Assembly: GCA_030024085.1 (NCBI GenBank)
Contig: JASEJE010000007.1
Coordinates: 51,421 to 115,420 of the forward strand
Length of the DNA stretch: 64,000 nucleotides
From: Bacillota bacterium
GTDB taxonomy: Bacteria; Bacillota; SHA-98; UBA4971
Direction: 5' to 3'
Positions 9,151-17,882 of this stretch are shown in pieces. Under the pieces are notes generated by a model, which made no database searches, was not told where the DNA came from, and worked only from the letters and a program-made list of their open reading frames with translations. Every line of letters starts with the position of its first letter. Position 1 is the stretch's first letter. The position numbers and the translations under genes are program-made.

Positions 9151-10187
9151 TTGGCTATCTCCCTGTTCCAGCGCTCCACCCAGGCATCCCAGTGCTGGAG
9201 GACGTAGTCCCAGTCGAGGAGCACCAGATTCTTGATAACATCCTCGCCGTAAGTCAGGCCGGCTCGCGCATCCTCGGGTATTTGCACAAGCTTGTTCACC
9301 GGCGAGTCCTTGATCTTCATCGCGCTCTCGTACTGGACCTCCTTGCTCAGCATGTAGTTCACGTACTTCATAGCAAGGTCCTCGTGGGGCGCACCCTTCA
9401 CCACGGCTATGACGTTGATGACAGCGGGAGTCCCCTCCACAGGGTCCACCCATGCCACGGGCAGGCCCGCCTTCACGAAGTCCCTGAAGAACATCGCCTG
9501 TGTAGGGGCCACCGCGACCTCGCCCCGGGTGAACATGTTTATGAGCTCCGAGGACTTCATGTAGAATTTCACGGTACCTTTCTTCAACTCGGCAAGCTTG
9601 TTGAAGACTGCGTCTATGTTTTTCAGGTCGCATCCCAGGATGCGCGCAGTCATTTCCATGACCATCGGTCCCTGGGTGGTCGTGACGTCCGGCAGCGCCA
9701 GCTTGCCCTGGACGTCGGCCCGCCACAGGTCCTTCCAACTGGTGATAGGCTGCTTGATCACGTCGGTTCGGTAGACGATCCCACAGCGCCCGATGGTATA
9801 AGCCGGGCTCGTGCCGTTCTTGAGCGGACGCTTCGCGAAATCATAGAGGTACGCGAGGTTCGGGACCTCTGCCTCAGTGATGTCCTCGAGTATGCCTTCG
9901 TTGGTCAACATCTGCGCGAAGTAGTCGGTGATCTGCACCACGTCCACCCTGGGGTTGTTCTTGAACATGCGCAGCTTGTTGGCCCTCTCTGAGTTGTTGC
10001 CGAATTCCCATGCGATCTTGCAGTCATACCTCTGCTCGAAAGGCTCCTGCCATATCCCCTTGAATATGTCATACCCATATCCCCATGTCGAGATCACAAG
10101 CTCCTGCTTTGCTGCGAGCGCGGGAGCTACAATCATCAGAAGGCCGACTAGCATCGCAGCACACGAACGGACGATCCATCGCTTCAT
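9147..10187 (-). CDS. ABC transporter substrate-binding protein, PotD-like
   Basis: Secreted solute receptor of the Pot-type importer encoded by the next three genes upstream. Signal peptide: MKRWIVRSCAAM... cut after ALA around residue 25. The mature protein begins ELVISTWGYGYD, the usual opening of the spermidine/putrescine group (SBP_bac family). The canonical polyamine-site segment of E. coli PotD (VVPSTYYV) is not present; here the matching stretch reads DVVQITDYFAQML. Substrate is therefore open, and the context of nucleoside phosphorylase plus adenine deaminase suggests a nucleoside, purine or polyamine-related compound. Gap of 163 bases to the ATPase gene, overlap of four bases with the phosphorylase gene. 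Confidence 0.88.
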   Translation of the reverse strand: MKRWIVRSCAAMLVGLLMIVAPALAAKQELVISTWGYGYDIFKGIWQEPFEQRYDCKIAWEFGNNSERANKLRMFKNNPRVDVVQITDYFAQMLTNEGILEDITEAEVPNLAYLYDFAKRPLKNGTSPAYTIGRCGIVYRTDVIKQPITSWKDLWRADVQGKLALPDVTTTQGPMVMEMTARILGCDLKNIDAVFNKLAELKKGTVKFYMKSSELINMFTRGEVAVAPTQAMFFRDFVKAGLPVAWVDPVEGTPAVINVIAVVKGAPHEDLAMKYVNYMLSKEVQYESAMKIKDSPVNKLVQIPEDARAGLTYGEDVIKNLVLLDWDYVLQHWDAWVERWNREIAK

Positions 10188-10350
10188 TTATGCTTCCCTC
10201 CCTCAATTGAGCGTCCTTCATCACCCTCGCTCAGCTACGAAGTCAATCCCCGTCTCGCCACATGCGGAGCTTCTCCTGTCACCACCTCCTACGCCAGCTG
10301 GAATTACACTCGCTGCAGCACAGACATACAGGAACTGCCGACAGCCTCAT

Positions 10351-11427
10351 TCACGAAGACTCTCCCAACCTCAAGAGACTCCCGGGCCGGAATGCCACTC
10401 CGACCTGATCTTGTTCCTTCCATACCTCGTTCTCCAACCCGCATATCTTCAATTCCCCCGCAGGGCTCTCGATGATGTACACGTCGCGTCTGCCTCGTCT
10501 CGCACGTATGGCCACTCGCCCTCTCAACGCTGCGTCACCGGATTCCGGGGTTACGAGGTAGGCGTCTTCGGCCCTGAAGACCACCTCGATCTCATCTGCC
10601 GCACACGTCATCTCGTCGAGACCCCTTATTAGCGAGGCCGGGAAGTCTATGCCGCCTGCGACGCTTGTGAAGGCAGGTCCCGCCTCCCGACAGGAAAGGC
10701 GCAGCCTCAGCGCGTTCTCGAATCCGATGAACTCAGCAACAAACCTGTTCCGCGGGCGTTCCAGGATCTCCTCAGGGGTTCCCATCTGGACTATGGTTCC
10801 CTCTCGGACGATCGCCACCTTGTCGGCTATGGAAAAGCACTCATCCTGATCGTGCGTGACGAACACCATGGTGATGCCTGTCTGCCGCTGAAGCCGCTTG
10901 ATTTCCGACCTCATTCTGATCCGGAGCATGGCGTCGAGATTGGACAGGGGTTCGTCGAGAAGCAGGACGTCCGGATTGATCACAAGGGCTCTGGCAAGAG
11001 CCACTCTCTGTTGCTGGCCGCCTGACAATTGCTGAGGATAACGTCGCTCCATGCCGTCGAGGTTGACAAGAGAAAGCGCTGCTGCAACTTTTCCCCTGAT
11101 CTCATCCGCGGCCAGGCGCCGCATCCTGAGGCCGAAAGCCACGTTCTCAAACACGGTGAGGTGCGGGAAGAGCGCGTAGTTCTGGAAGACGATCCCCATG
11201 TTGCGCCGATACGCAGGCAGGTTCGTGTAATCCTTTCCCCTGACGCGGACCGCGCCCCGGTCGGGCAGAACGAAACCGGCAACGACCCGGAGCGTGGTGG
11301 TCTTCCCGCATCCGCTCGGTCCCAACAGACATATCAAATCGCCCTCATCAACCGCGAGGTCTATTCCGTGAAGTGCTGTGAAGCTACCGAATCTTACCTG
11401 CACGCGCTCAAGCTCCAAGAAAGCCAA
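10351..11427 (-). CDS. ABC transporter ATP-binding protein, PotA-like
   Basis: Energises the Pot-type importer. Walker A GPSGCGKTT near residue 38, signature LSGGQQQRVALARAL, Walker B VLLLDEPLSNLD, H-loop VTHDQDE and a C-terminal TOBE-type regulatory domain of about 110 residues. 358 residues, the normal length for PotA/FbpC. The start is TTG 11427 with GAGGTGA about 8 bases upstream. Third gene of the importer (order permease B, permease C, ATPase, binding protein). Confidence 0.93.
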   Translation of the reverse strand: MAFLELERVQVRFGSFTALHGIDLAVDEGDLICLLGPSGCGKTTTLRVVAGFVLPDRGAVRVRGKDYTNLPAYRRNMGIVFQNYALFPHLTVFENVAFGLRMRRLAADEIRGKVAAALSLVNLDGMERRYPQQLSGGQQQRVALARALVINPDVLLLDEPLSNLDAMLRIRMRSEIKRLQRQTGITMVFVTHDQDECFSIADKVAIVREGTIVQMGTPEEILERPRNRFVAEFIGFENALRLRLSCREAGPAFTSVAGGIDFPASLIRGLDEMTCAADEIEVVFRAEDAYLVTPESGDAALRGRVAIRARRGRRDVYIIESPAGELKICGLENEVWKEQDQVGVAFRPGSLLRLGESS

Positions 11428-11530
11428 CTCGTGTCACCTCACCTGCCTGTCCCAGAGTTCGAGAGCGGCGGCTGCCGCTCGTCTCCATAACCCGCCATAA
11501 CCCGGGGTTACTGCAACCGCGACAGCCGTG

Positions 11531-12328
11531 TCACCGCGACGACGTAAAGTAGGCCAGGCCGATAGTCCTTTCCATCAGGTAAACCAGCATCATCGTCATG
11601 AGCAAAACGATCACCGAAAGCGCTGCGATGCTCGGATCAAAGTAGTACTCGCCATATATCATCATCTGTATTGGGAGAGTTGTTACGTTTGGGCCCGACA
11701 GGAACAACGAAACAGGCACATTGTTGAACGACGTTATAAACGACAGGAGCACGGCGCCAAGCAATCCCGTCTTGATATTGGGCAGCACCACCTTGAAAAA
11801 GGACTGCGTCCCCGTGGCGCCAAGGCTGAGGGCGGCCTCTTCCACCGACACCGGCAGGTTGACAAGGCTCGCAGTGGTTACCCTGACGGCGTACGGAATG
11901 ACCAGAATAGTATGACCCAGCACGAGGCCAGGGTATATCGGTATGCCTCCAACAATGACGAAGAACCGGAGAAGAGCGCAGCCGAGCACGATGCCTGGCA
12001 CAACAAGGGGTGACAGAAAGAAGCTTTGCAGCACAGCCTTGCCTCTGAAATTGAACCGCACGAGAAGGTAGGCTGCGGGGACCCCCAGGATGAGCGCAAC
12101 CAGGGTGGAAAGCAGAGCAACGCTGACGCTCGTTTTGAGCCCCACCATGAAGAGCTCCACGTCAAAGACGTGTGCGTACCAGCGCAGTGAAAAACCCGTC
12201 GGCGGGAAAGACATGTATTCTTTCGGGTCGAAGGACGACATCAATATCACGAGCATCGGAAACATCAGGAATGCATATACCAGGAAAGACGCGACCACGA
12301 ACGACCGCCCGATCTCCGGCCTCTTCAT
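11531..12328 (-). CDS. ABC transporter permease, PotC-like
   Basis: Inner-membrane half of the Pot-type channel. The protein begins MKRPEIGRSF and has about six spans; the EAA loop reads VEEAALSLGATGTQSFFKVVLPNI. ATG 12328 overlaps the TGA of the upstream permease (ATGA), so translational coupling is expected. 265 residues, normal. The SSFDPKEYMSFPPTGFSLRWY segment after the first span is typical of PotC. The open frame extends upstream to 12370 but that part only shadows the end of the PotB-like gene. Confidence 0.92.
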   Translation of the reverse strand: MKRPEIGRSFVVASFLVYAFLMFPMLVILMSSFDPKEYMSFPPTGFSLRWYAHVFDVELFMVGLKTSVSVALLSTLVALILGVPAAYLLVRFNFRGKAVLQSFFLSPLVVPGIVLGCALLRFFVIVGGIPIYPGLVLGHTILVIPYAVRVTTASLVNLPVSVEEAALSLGATGTQSFFKVVLPNIKTGLLGAVLLSFITSFNNVPVSLFLSGPNVTTLPIQMMIYGEYYFDPSIAALSVIVLLMTMMLVYLMERTIGLAYFTSSR

Positions 12329-13152
12329 GCGCGCACCCCCATTCTCCTGGATATCGCATTGAAGGACCATACGACGGCGAAGGTGACGAGCACCGACACC
12401 GCCGCGACTGTGGTCGCCGTCGCCCAGTCGAACACAACCATTGCTTTCTGGTAGAGCAAAGTCGCCAGGGTCATAACCCGCGAGCCTCCCAGCATGTGCG
12501 GGGTTACATATGCGGTCGTGCTCCCGGTGAAAACCAGCACGCTGCCGACCACAAGACCGGGCAACGTAAGAGGAACCACGACTTTGACAAACGCCCGCAT
12601 CTCGCTGGCCCCCAGGCTCTTGGCAGCTTCGATGAGGCTCGGGTCCATGTTCTCCATCGCGCTTGTCAGTGACAAAATCATGAGCGGCAGGAAAAGGTGT
12701 ATAAGTCCAATTGCGACCGCAAACGGCGTATACAGTATCGGGATGGGATTACTGACTATCTCGAGCCTCTGCAGAAGACTGTTCACGAAGCCGTTCCTTC
12801 CGAGGACGACCATCCAGCTATAGGTGCGCACCACGCTGTTCGTGAGAAGAGGGAACACGACGAGCGCGAGGAGGACGGCTTTGCGCCTTTCTTTCAGGTG
12901 CGACAGGTGGAATGAGATGGGGTAGCCCATCAGGATGCATGCAAGAGTCACAATAAGCCCGAGCTCGACAGTCCGCCAGAAGATGGAACGGTAAAACTCG
13001 TCGCTGAAGAACTTCACGTATCGGTCGAGAAAGAAACCTTTGCCTGGCGAGTATACGGTCGTCACCAGGATCGAAACCAAAGGCCAGAGGAATGTTAGAA
13101 CCAGAAACGCCGTCACAGGGACAGCGAGGAACCAGTATCGGCGGATGAACAA
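12325..13152 (-). CDS. ABC transporter permease, PotB-like
   Basis: Other half of the Pot-type channel: first span AVPVTAFLVLTFLWP, EAA loop LIEAAKSLGASEMRAFVKVVVPLTLPG. The start is uncertain. The TTG at 13152 has GGAGGTG six bases upstream and gives an N-terminus (FIRRYWFLAVP) close to the first membrane span. The frame is open to a GTG at 13188 with no clear SD. First gene of the importer operon; the about 190 bases between it and the malic enzyme remnant hold no further gene that I can see. Confidence 0.9.
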   Translation of the reverse strand: MFIRRYWFLAVPVTAFLVLTFLWPLVSILVTTVYSPGKGFFLDRYVKFFSDEFYRSIFWRTVELGLIVTLACILMGYPISFHLSHLKERRKAVLLALVVFPLLTNSVVRTYSWMVVLGRNGFVNSLLQRLEIVSNPIPILYTPFAVAIGLIHLFLPLMILSLTSAMENMDPSLIEAAKSLGASEMRAFVKVVVPLTLPGLVVGSVLVFTGSTTAYVTPHMLGGSRVMTLATLLYQKAMVVFDWATATTVAAVSVLVTFAVVWSFNAISRRMGVRA

Positions 13153-13380
13153 CCGTTTCCACCTCCGTTGCGACACGCCCCTGCACACCGGGTTTCTACG
13201 CGAATGAGCGATGAAGTCGTGAAAGCTGCAGCCAGCGACGAACTGCGCCTCATGATCCCGGTCGGGATGGTCAAGAAACGTTTAAGAGAAATTCGTCATC
13301 GGTGTCGCGAGTCCTGCTTCGTCACAGATATTGCGCTGTGTTGCACGCAGACTCTTCGTTGTCCCGGCCGAGCGTTTGGG

Positions 13381-13920
13381 TTACAGGAGTTCAAGACCAG
13401 CCAGAGAGCGACCGTCGTGCCAGACGGGGATCTCGGCCTCCTCGCGCAGCCGGTTGAGCACGTAGAAGCACTTGGGTTGTTCGATGTCCTCGAGGTTCAC
13501 CCCGCCGAACGAAGGCTGCATCCACTTGACCGCCGAGATTATCTCGTCGGGACTGCTGGTCGCGAGGCATATCGGAAAGGCGTCCACTCCGCCCAAGTAC
13601 TTGAACAGAAGAGCCTTGCCCTCCATCACCGGAAGCCCCGCCTCGGGCCCGATGTTGCCAAGCCCCAACACCCTGGTACCATCGGACACCACCGCTACGG
13701 TGTTCCACTTGTTGGTGTAAGAGTAAACCAACTCCCGGTTCTTCTCAATCTCCTTGCACGGTGCTGCAACACCAGGAGTGTACCAAATCGCAAAGTCCTG
13801 AAAATCCCTCACTACGCACTTAAGCGTGGTCTCCATTTTCCCCCGATAGAATGGATGCAACCTCAACGCGTCCTGCGCAGGCTTCTTCGCCTTCGCGAGA
13901 AGCTCATCCTTCGTCCCCAC
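13381..13920 (-). pseudogene. malic enzyme, N-terminal half only
   Basis: Matches the N-terminal (malic) domain of NAD(P)-dependent malic enzyme: WYTPGVAAPCKEI, catalytic-Tyr and Lys regions (PVMEGKALLFK), and metal-site GGVNLEDIEQPKCF. Intact enzymes continue through HDDQQGTA into the NAD-binding Rossmann domain. Here the protein reads IPVWHD, then GRSLAGLELL and stops, about 180 residues instead of about 390. The LAGL remnant resembles the LAGLLNAL helix that normally follows HDDQQGTA, as if a short piece carrying that motif was lost and translation then ran into a stop. No Rossmann domain is found downstream. The GTG at 13920 (SD AGGGGG) is the likely start; the frame is open to 13977. It follows the fumarase genes and would have turned malate into pyruvate. 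Confidence 0.8.
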
Positions 13921-14053
13921 CTTCGTACCCCCTTGCTCTGGATTTGACGAGCTGGATTTAGCGGGTTGCTTGAGCACCCGGATTGCGGACTTGTTTCCCC
14001 GAGTTCAACTTCTACGGTATGTGGGAGAACCACCAATTCCTCCAATGATCCGT

Positions 14054-14605
14054 TCAACTGACCTGGTATTTCCTCACGCCCTCTTCGTAGAGGTCGTTAC
14101 CGTAGATATCGTTTACCACCACGGCCGGGAAGCCTTCAACCGTGAGTCTCCTAATGGCCTCAGGGCCGAGGTCTTCGTAAGCCACGAGTTCCGAGGCTTT
14201 AACGGACCTTGCAAGGAGAGCCCCTGCTCCGCCTATCGCCGCCAGGTACACCGCCTTGTATCTTACCATGGCATCCTTGACAGGCTGCGACCGGCTGCCT
14301 TTGCCGATCATCGCTTTGAGCCCCTGCTCCATGAGAATGGGAGCATACGGGTCCATCCGGCCACTTGTGGTCGGACCGGCAGAACCGATAGGCCTTCCTG
14401 GCGGAGCAGGAGTCGGGCCTACATAGTATATGATCTGCCCGCGAACGTCCATCGGAAGCTCCTGGCCCTCCTTTATCAGAGCGACAAGCCTCTTGTGAGC
14501 CGCGTCCCTGGCGGTGTATATCACTCCTGTTATGCTCACGTTATCTCCCGCCTTCAGACCGGCGATTACCTCATCCGTAAGCGGCGTTGCGACCTCTATT
14601 GCCAT
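14054..14605 (-). CDS. fumB: class I fumarate hydratase, beta subunit
   Basis: Small subunit of the two-subunit iron-sulfur fumarase (fumarate + water to L-malate). Family segments: TPLTDEVIAGLKAGD, ITGVIYTARDAAHKRL, YVGPTPAPPGRPIGSAGPTTSGRMD, MIGKGSRS and FPAVVVNDIYGNDLY. 183 residues, the usual size for the separate beta subunit. It follows the alpha subunit gene after 62 bases with GGGAG as SD. The same architecture also occurs in L(+)-tartrate dehydratase, but the context of a malic enzyme remnant and C4-acid transport favours fumarase. Confidence 0.92.
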   Translation of the reverse strand: MAIEVATPLTDEVIAGLKAGDNVSITGVIYTARDAAHKRLVALIKEGQELPMDVRGQIIYYVGPTPAPPGRPIGSAGPTTSGRMDPYAPILMEQGLKAMIGKGSRSQPVKDAMVRYKAVYLAAIGGAGALLARSVKASELVAYEDLGPEAIRRLTVEGFPAVVVNDIYGNDLYEEGVRKYQVS

Positions 14606-14667
14606 CTGCCGTTCATCTCCCTGGGTACTGAGTTGTCTCTTACACGAGTACCCGCGCCACCGCAGGC

Positions 14668-15528
14668 CTATATTACAGCGCTCTCATGCGGCCCCACGTG
14701 ACAGTTCAGGTTCACCGCAACCGGCATGCATGCGATGTGGCACGGTGCAAACTCGATGTTCACGGCAAGCGCCGTCGTCCTGCCTCCGAACCCCTGCGGC
14801 CCTATCCCGAGCTTGTTTATCTCCCCAAGCAGCTCCTTCTCGAGATCGGCATACATCGGGTGGGGATTACGCGAGCCCACAGGGCGCAGTAGTGCCCTCT
14901 TCGCAAGAACCGCCACCCTGTCGAACGTGCCCCCTATCCCTACCCCGACCACAATCGGAGGGCACGGGTTCGGCCCTGCCTTCTTGACCTGTTCTGTGAC
15001 GAAGCTCTTGACGCCCTCCACTCCGGCGGCAGGCGTCAGCATAGCAAGCGCGCTCATGTTCTCCGCCCCGCCGCCCTTCGGGGCCACCGTTATCTTGAGA
15101 TCATCGCCCGGGACGATGTCTATGTATATCATCGCGGGCGTATTATCCCCGGTGTTCACCCGTTTGAAGAGAGGGTCAGCCACCAAGGACTTTCGCAGGT
15201 AGCCTTCTTTGTAGCCCTGCCTGACCCCCTCGTTGATCGCCTCGTAAAGGTCTCCCCCGGTAAGATGCACATCCTGCCCTAGCTCAACGAAGACCATCGC
15301 CACCCCCGTGTCCTGACAAGCCGCTACGCCTTCCTCCCTCGCTATCCTGTGGTTCTCGAGGATCTGCTTGAGGATCTCCCTGCCAACCGGGGACTCTTCC
15401 GTCTCCACGGCTCTCTCTAAAGCAGCAATGGCCTCTCGTGGAACGTTGCAGTTGGCACTGATGCATAACCTTCTTACTGCAGATGTGACTTCAGCTACGG
15501 ACACCTCACGCAAGTCAACCAGATTCAT
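14668..15528 (-). CDS. fumA: class I fumarate hydratase, alpha subunit
   Basis: Catalytic large subunit holding the 4Fe-4S cluster. Cysteines expected as ligands are seen in AACQDTG (about residue 60), PNPCPPI and HIACMPVAVNLNC. KGGGAENMS and VGVGIGGTFDRV are family signatures. 286 residues, normal for the separate alpha subunit. Start ATG 15528 with GGGGGCG six bases upstream. Lies between the TRAP transporter genes and the beta subunit, all on the minus strand, so import and hydration of a C4 acid are coupled in one transcription unit (inference). Tartrate dehydratase is the main alternative. Confidence 0.92.
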   Translation of the reverse strand: MNLVDLREVSVAEVTSAVRRLCISANCNVPREAIAALERAVETEESPVGREILKQILENHRIAREEGVAACQDTGVAMVFVELGQDVHLTGGDLYEAINEGVRQGYKEGYLRKSLVADPLFKRVNTGDNTPAMIYIDIVPGDDLKITVAPKGGGAENMSALAMLTPAAGVEGVKSFVTEQVKKAGPNPCPPIVVGVGIGGTFDRVAVLAKRALLRPVGSRNPHPMYADLEKELLGEINKLGIGPQGFGGRTTALAVNIEFAPCHIACMPVAVNLNCHVGPHESAVI

Positions 15529-15745
15529 AACATCGCCCCCTGTCTCGTCACCGCTTTACCCTGATTCGGCCTTCCCCTTCTCTGAAAAATGGGGTCCGTT
15601 CGGACAGCGCAGGGCGCGGTCCCTCTGGGCTGCGATTCTCGCCTTTTCGACAGGCCGGGGTCAGGGTTCTGCACGCAGTAATTGGTGTCTAACCGGGCCC
15701 GACCGGTTTTCTGGACTTGCCGCAGAAGGATCGTGGCCCTCCCGT

Positions 15746-17041
15746 TCACCGCATAAGGAGATTGGGCAGGAAGAGAGAGACTTGTGGAACGTACGTCACA
15801 ATCAGAATGCACCCTACCCAAAGCGCCACAGGGACCCACAGCCCCTTCAGGAACTTATCCAGCGGGACCTTGCAAACCTTTGCTGCCACAAACAGGGTTG
15901 CCCCGACAGGGGGCGTGACCATGCCAAGCGCCAGATTCGTTGCGAATATGGCGCCGAAGTGGATGAGGTCTATGTTCATCGCGCGGGCCACAGGCACCAG
16001 GAACGGCGCCAGCAACAGGGTAATCGACGAGCCGGTCGTGAGACATCCTCCGATGATGAGTATGACGTTGACGATCAACAGAAACAATACAGGGCTGTGG
16101 ACGTTCTGAACGAAGAACCCCGTGACGGCCTGGGGTATTCTCTCGGCAGCCATAACCCACGAGAACGGTCCTATCGCGGCGACGAGCAGCATTATGGCCC
16201 CACCGGCAACAGCGCTCTTCATGAGAATCGCCGGAAGGTCTTGCAGTCTGAGACTTCTCCAAACGAAAACGACGATGATCAGACTGTAGACGCACGCTAC
16301 AACCGCTGCCTCTGTGGGAGTGAAGAGGCCCGAGTAGATCCCCCCGAGGATAATGACGGGGACAAGCAGTGCAAGGAGGGCCTCTCTCACTCTTGTCACG
16401 ACTTCACGAGCGCTCACCTTGCTCGTGCAGACCTCTCCATACCCGCGCTTTGCGGATACGAAGTATTCCCAGGCAATCAGCGTTCCGCCCACCAGTAGTC
16501 CCGGGCCCACACCTGCGAGAAACAGCCTTGCCACCGACTGGCCGGTAGCAGCGCCATACACAACCATCTGTATGCTCGGAGGGATGAGAATGCCAAGTGG
16601 GCCTGAAAGCGCTATGACCTGCGAGCTAAACACCCGATCATAGCCCTCGCGCTCCATCTCCAGCGCGGTACTCCCTCCGATGGCGGCGGCGGTTGCCGGT
16701 CCAGACCCCGAGACCGCGCCGAACAGCATGCAGCCGAGCGTGGTTATGTAGGCATAGCCACCCCTCCTCCTTTTCGCGACGATGCCGACGAGGTCGAGCA
16801 GCACCTTGGACACCCGCCCCTGATACATGAGGTCGCCGGCCAGGATGAACATGGGTATGGCCATGAACACAAAGGAGTTCGCGCTCGAAAACATGTTCTG
16901 CGGGACAGTGAGAAGGAAAGATGGGTCCTTGAGGACGAAGACGATGTACGCCACCGCCAGCAGCCCCAGGGCGACAGCGAGAGGCACGCCCACGGCGAGA
17001 AAGGCTAAAAGACCCGCGATGAGGATAACGAGGTTACTCAT
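15746..17041 (-). CDS. dctM: TRAP transporter large permease, DctM type
   Basis: Ion-coupled large membrane subunit of a tripartite periplasmic-type importer. 431 residues with 12 or so spans; segments GAVSGSGPATAAAIGG, LIPPSIQMVVYG and LLAPFLVPVARAMNIDLIHFG are typical. Start ATG 17041, five bases after the DctQ stop, with GGAGGGAGG upstream. With the binding protein at 17883-18905 it makes a complete DctPQM set. TRAP systems usually carry organic acids using a Na+ or H+ gradient. Confidence 0.95.
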   Translation of the reverse strand: MSNLVILIAGLLAFLAVGVPLAVALGLLAVAYIVFVLKDPSFLLTVPQNMFSSANSFVFMAIPMFILAGDLMYQGRVSKVLLDLVGIVAKRRRGGYAYITTLGCMLFGAVSGSGPATAAAIGGSTALEMEREGYDRVFSSQVIALSGPLGILIPPSIQMVVYGAATGQSVARLFLAGVGPGLLVGGTLIAWEYFVSAKRGYGEVCTSKVSAREVVTRVREALLALLVPVIILGGIYSGLFTPTEAAVVACVYSLIIVVFVWRSLRLQDLPAILMKSAVAGGAIMLLVAAIGPFSWVMAAERIPQAVTGFFVQNVHSPVLFLLIVNVILIIGGCLTTGSSITLLLAPFLVPVARAMNIDLIHFGAIFATNLALGMVTPPVGATLFVAAKVCKVPLDKFLKGLWVPVALWVGCILIVTYVPQVSLFLPNLLMR

Positions 17042-17046
17042 CTTGA

Positions 17047-17604
17047 CTACCTCCCTCCATCTGCCCGGCCGCTGGCCGGCTTGGCAGCGCTCGGCATCTC
17101 CTGCGCCGGTGCAGGAACCTGTGTTGGCTTTGCTGCTCTGACGATGGCTTTCAAGTCTGATGCCAGATTAGCCGCCTCAAGGATCGCCATGAGCGCTCCA
17201 CCGACCGCAAGCGCGACTGTGGGGACGAACATCGAGAACCTCAAGGTCACCGCCTGGCGCCCGAGGCTGAGCAGAGCAAACTGGAAGCCATAGAACGCAA
17301 GGAAAACATAGAACACGACTGCCGCTACCTGTTCGATGACCCTCAACGCAAGCGCGCGCCTCGGTGGCAGCACGGCCTGAAGGTATTCGATCCTGAGATG
17401 CTCTCTCCTTGCTACGGCCGAAGCTCCTGCCACAAATGCGAACCAGACCATGAGGTATCCTGCGAACTCGCCCGCCCACGGCAGGAAGAACCCAAAGATG
17501 TTTCGGTTCAGCACGTCAACAAACACCACACAACCGGTTGCCACGAGAAGAAATGCCCCTGCCCAGTCCACTGCTCTTGTCAAGCTTCTTATAGTCAGCT
17601 TCAT
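17047..17604 (-). CDS. dctQ: TRAP transporter small permease, DctQ type
   Basis: Four-span small membrane subunit of the TRAP importer. Recognisable are the NIFGFFLPWAGEFAGYLMVWFAFVAGASAV region and the R-EHLRIEYL motif that follows. 185 residues; the last 25 are Ala/Pro-rich. ATG 17604 with GGGGGG upstream. Separated from the binding-protein gene by 278 bases that contain a strong hairpin (17798-17834), and followed directly by dctM. Confidence 0.92.
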   Translation of the reverse strand: MKLTIRSLTRAVDWAGAFLLVATGCVVFVDVLNRNIFGFFLPWAGEFAGYLMVWFAFVAGASAVARREHLRIEYLQAVLPPRRALALRVIEQVAAVVFYVFLAFYGFQFALLSLGRQAVTLRFSMFVPTVALAVGGALMAILEAANLASDLKAIVRAAKPTQVPAPAQEMPSAAKPASGRADGGR

Positions 17605-17797
17605 ATTGGGTGCTAGCCCCCCTTCGTCCAGGGCATCGTCTAAACAGATCGTTAGCTCGGTATCGCTTTACCAGAGGTTCACCCACTCCGGGTTCCCGGT
17701 CCTGTAACTCTCCTACCAAATGTCAACGGCTCTCTCGCGCAAGCACTGGCGACCTCACTCGACCGCCAGGCACCTGCGAACCTTCGCTTAGTAGTGC

Positions 17798-17834
17798 CGG
17801 TCGGCTGGGTTCTCTTCAGGGGCCCAGCCGACCG
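17798..17834. repeat. hairpin between dctP and dctQ
   Basis: Perfect 12-bp stem CGGTCGGCTGGG (17798-17809) and CCCAGCCGACCG (17823-17834) with a 13-base loop. It stands between the binding-protein gene and the membrane-subunit genes on the minus strand. No T-run follows, so partial termination or mRNA 3' protection that leaves more DctP than DctQM is the likely role (inference). Confidence 0.75.
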
Positions 17835-17882
17835 CGTCCCACACGATCGATGCACGCCACGCACTAAGCCAGCCTTCCTGGG

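Noticed and set aside
7390..9207. 605-codon open frame on the + strand
   Set aside because: It lies opposite the adenine deaminase and nucleoside phosphorylase genes, has no family likeness, and follows their codon pattern as a GC-rich shadow.
10240..10275. Sigma-A promoter before the Pot-type binding-protein gene
   Set aside because: A TTGACT exists on the minus strand but no acceptable -10 at 16-18 bases.
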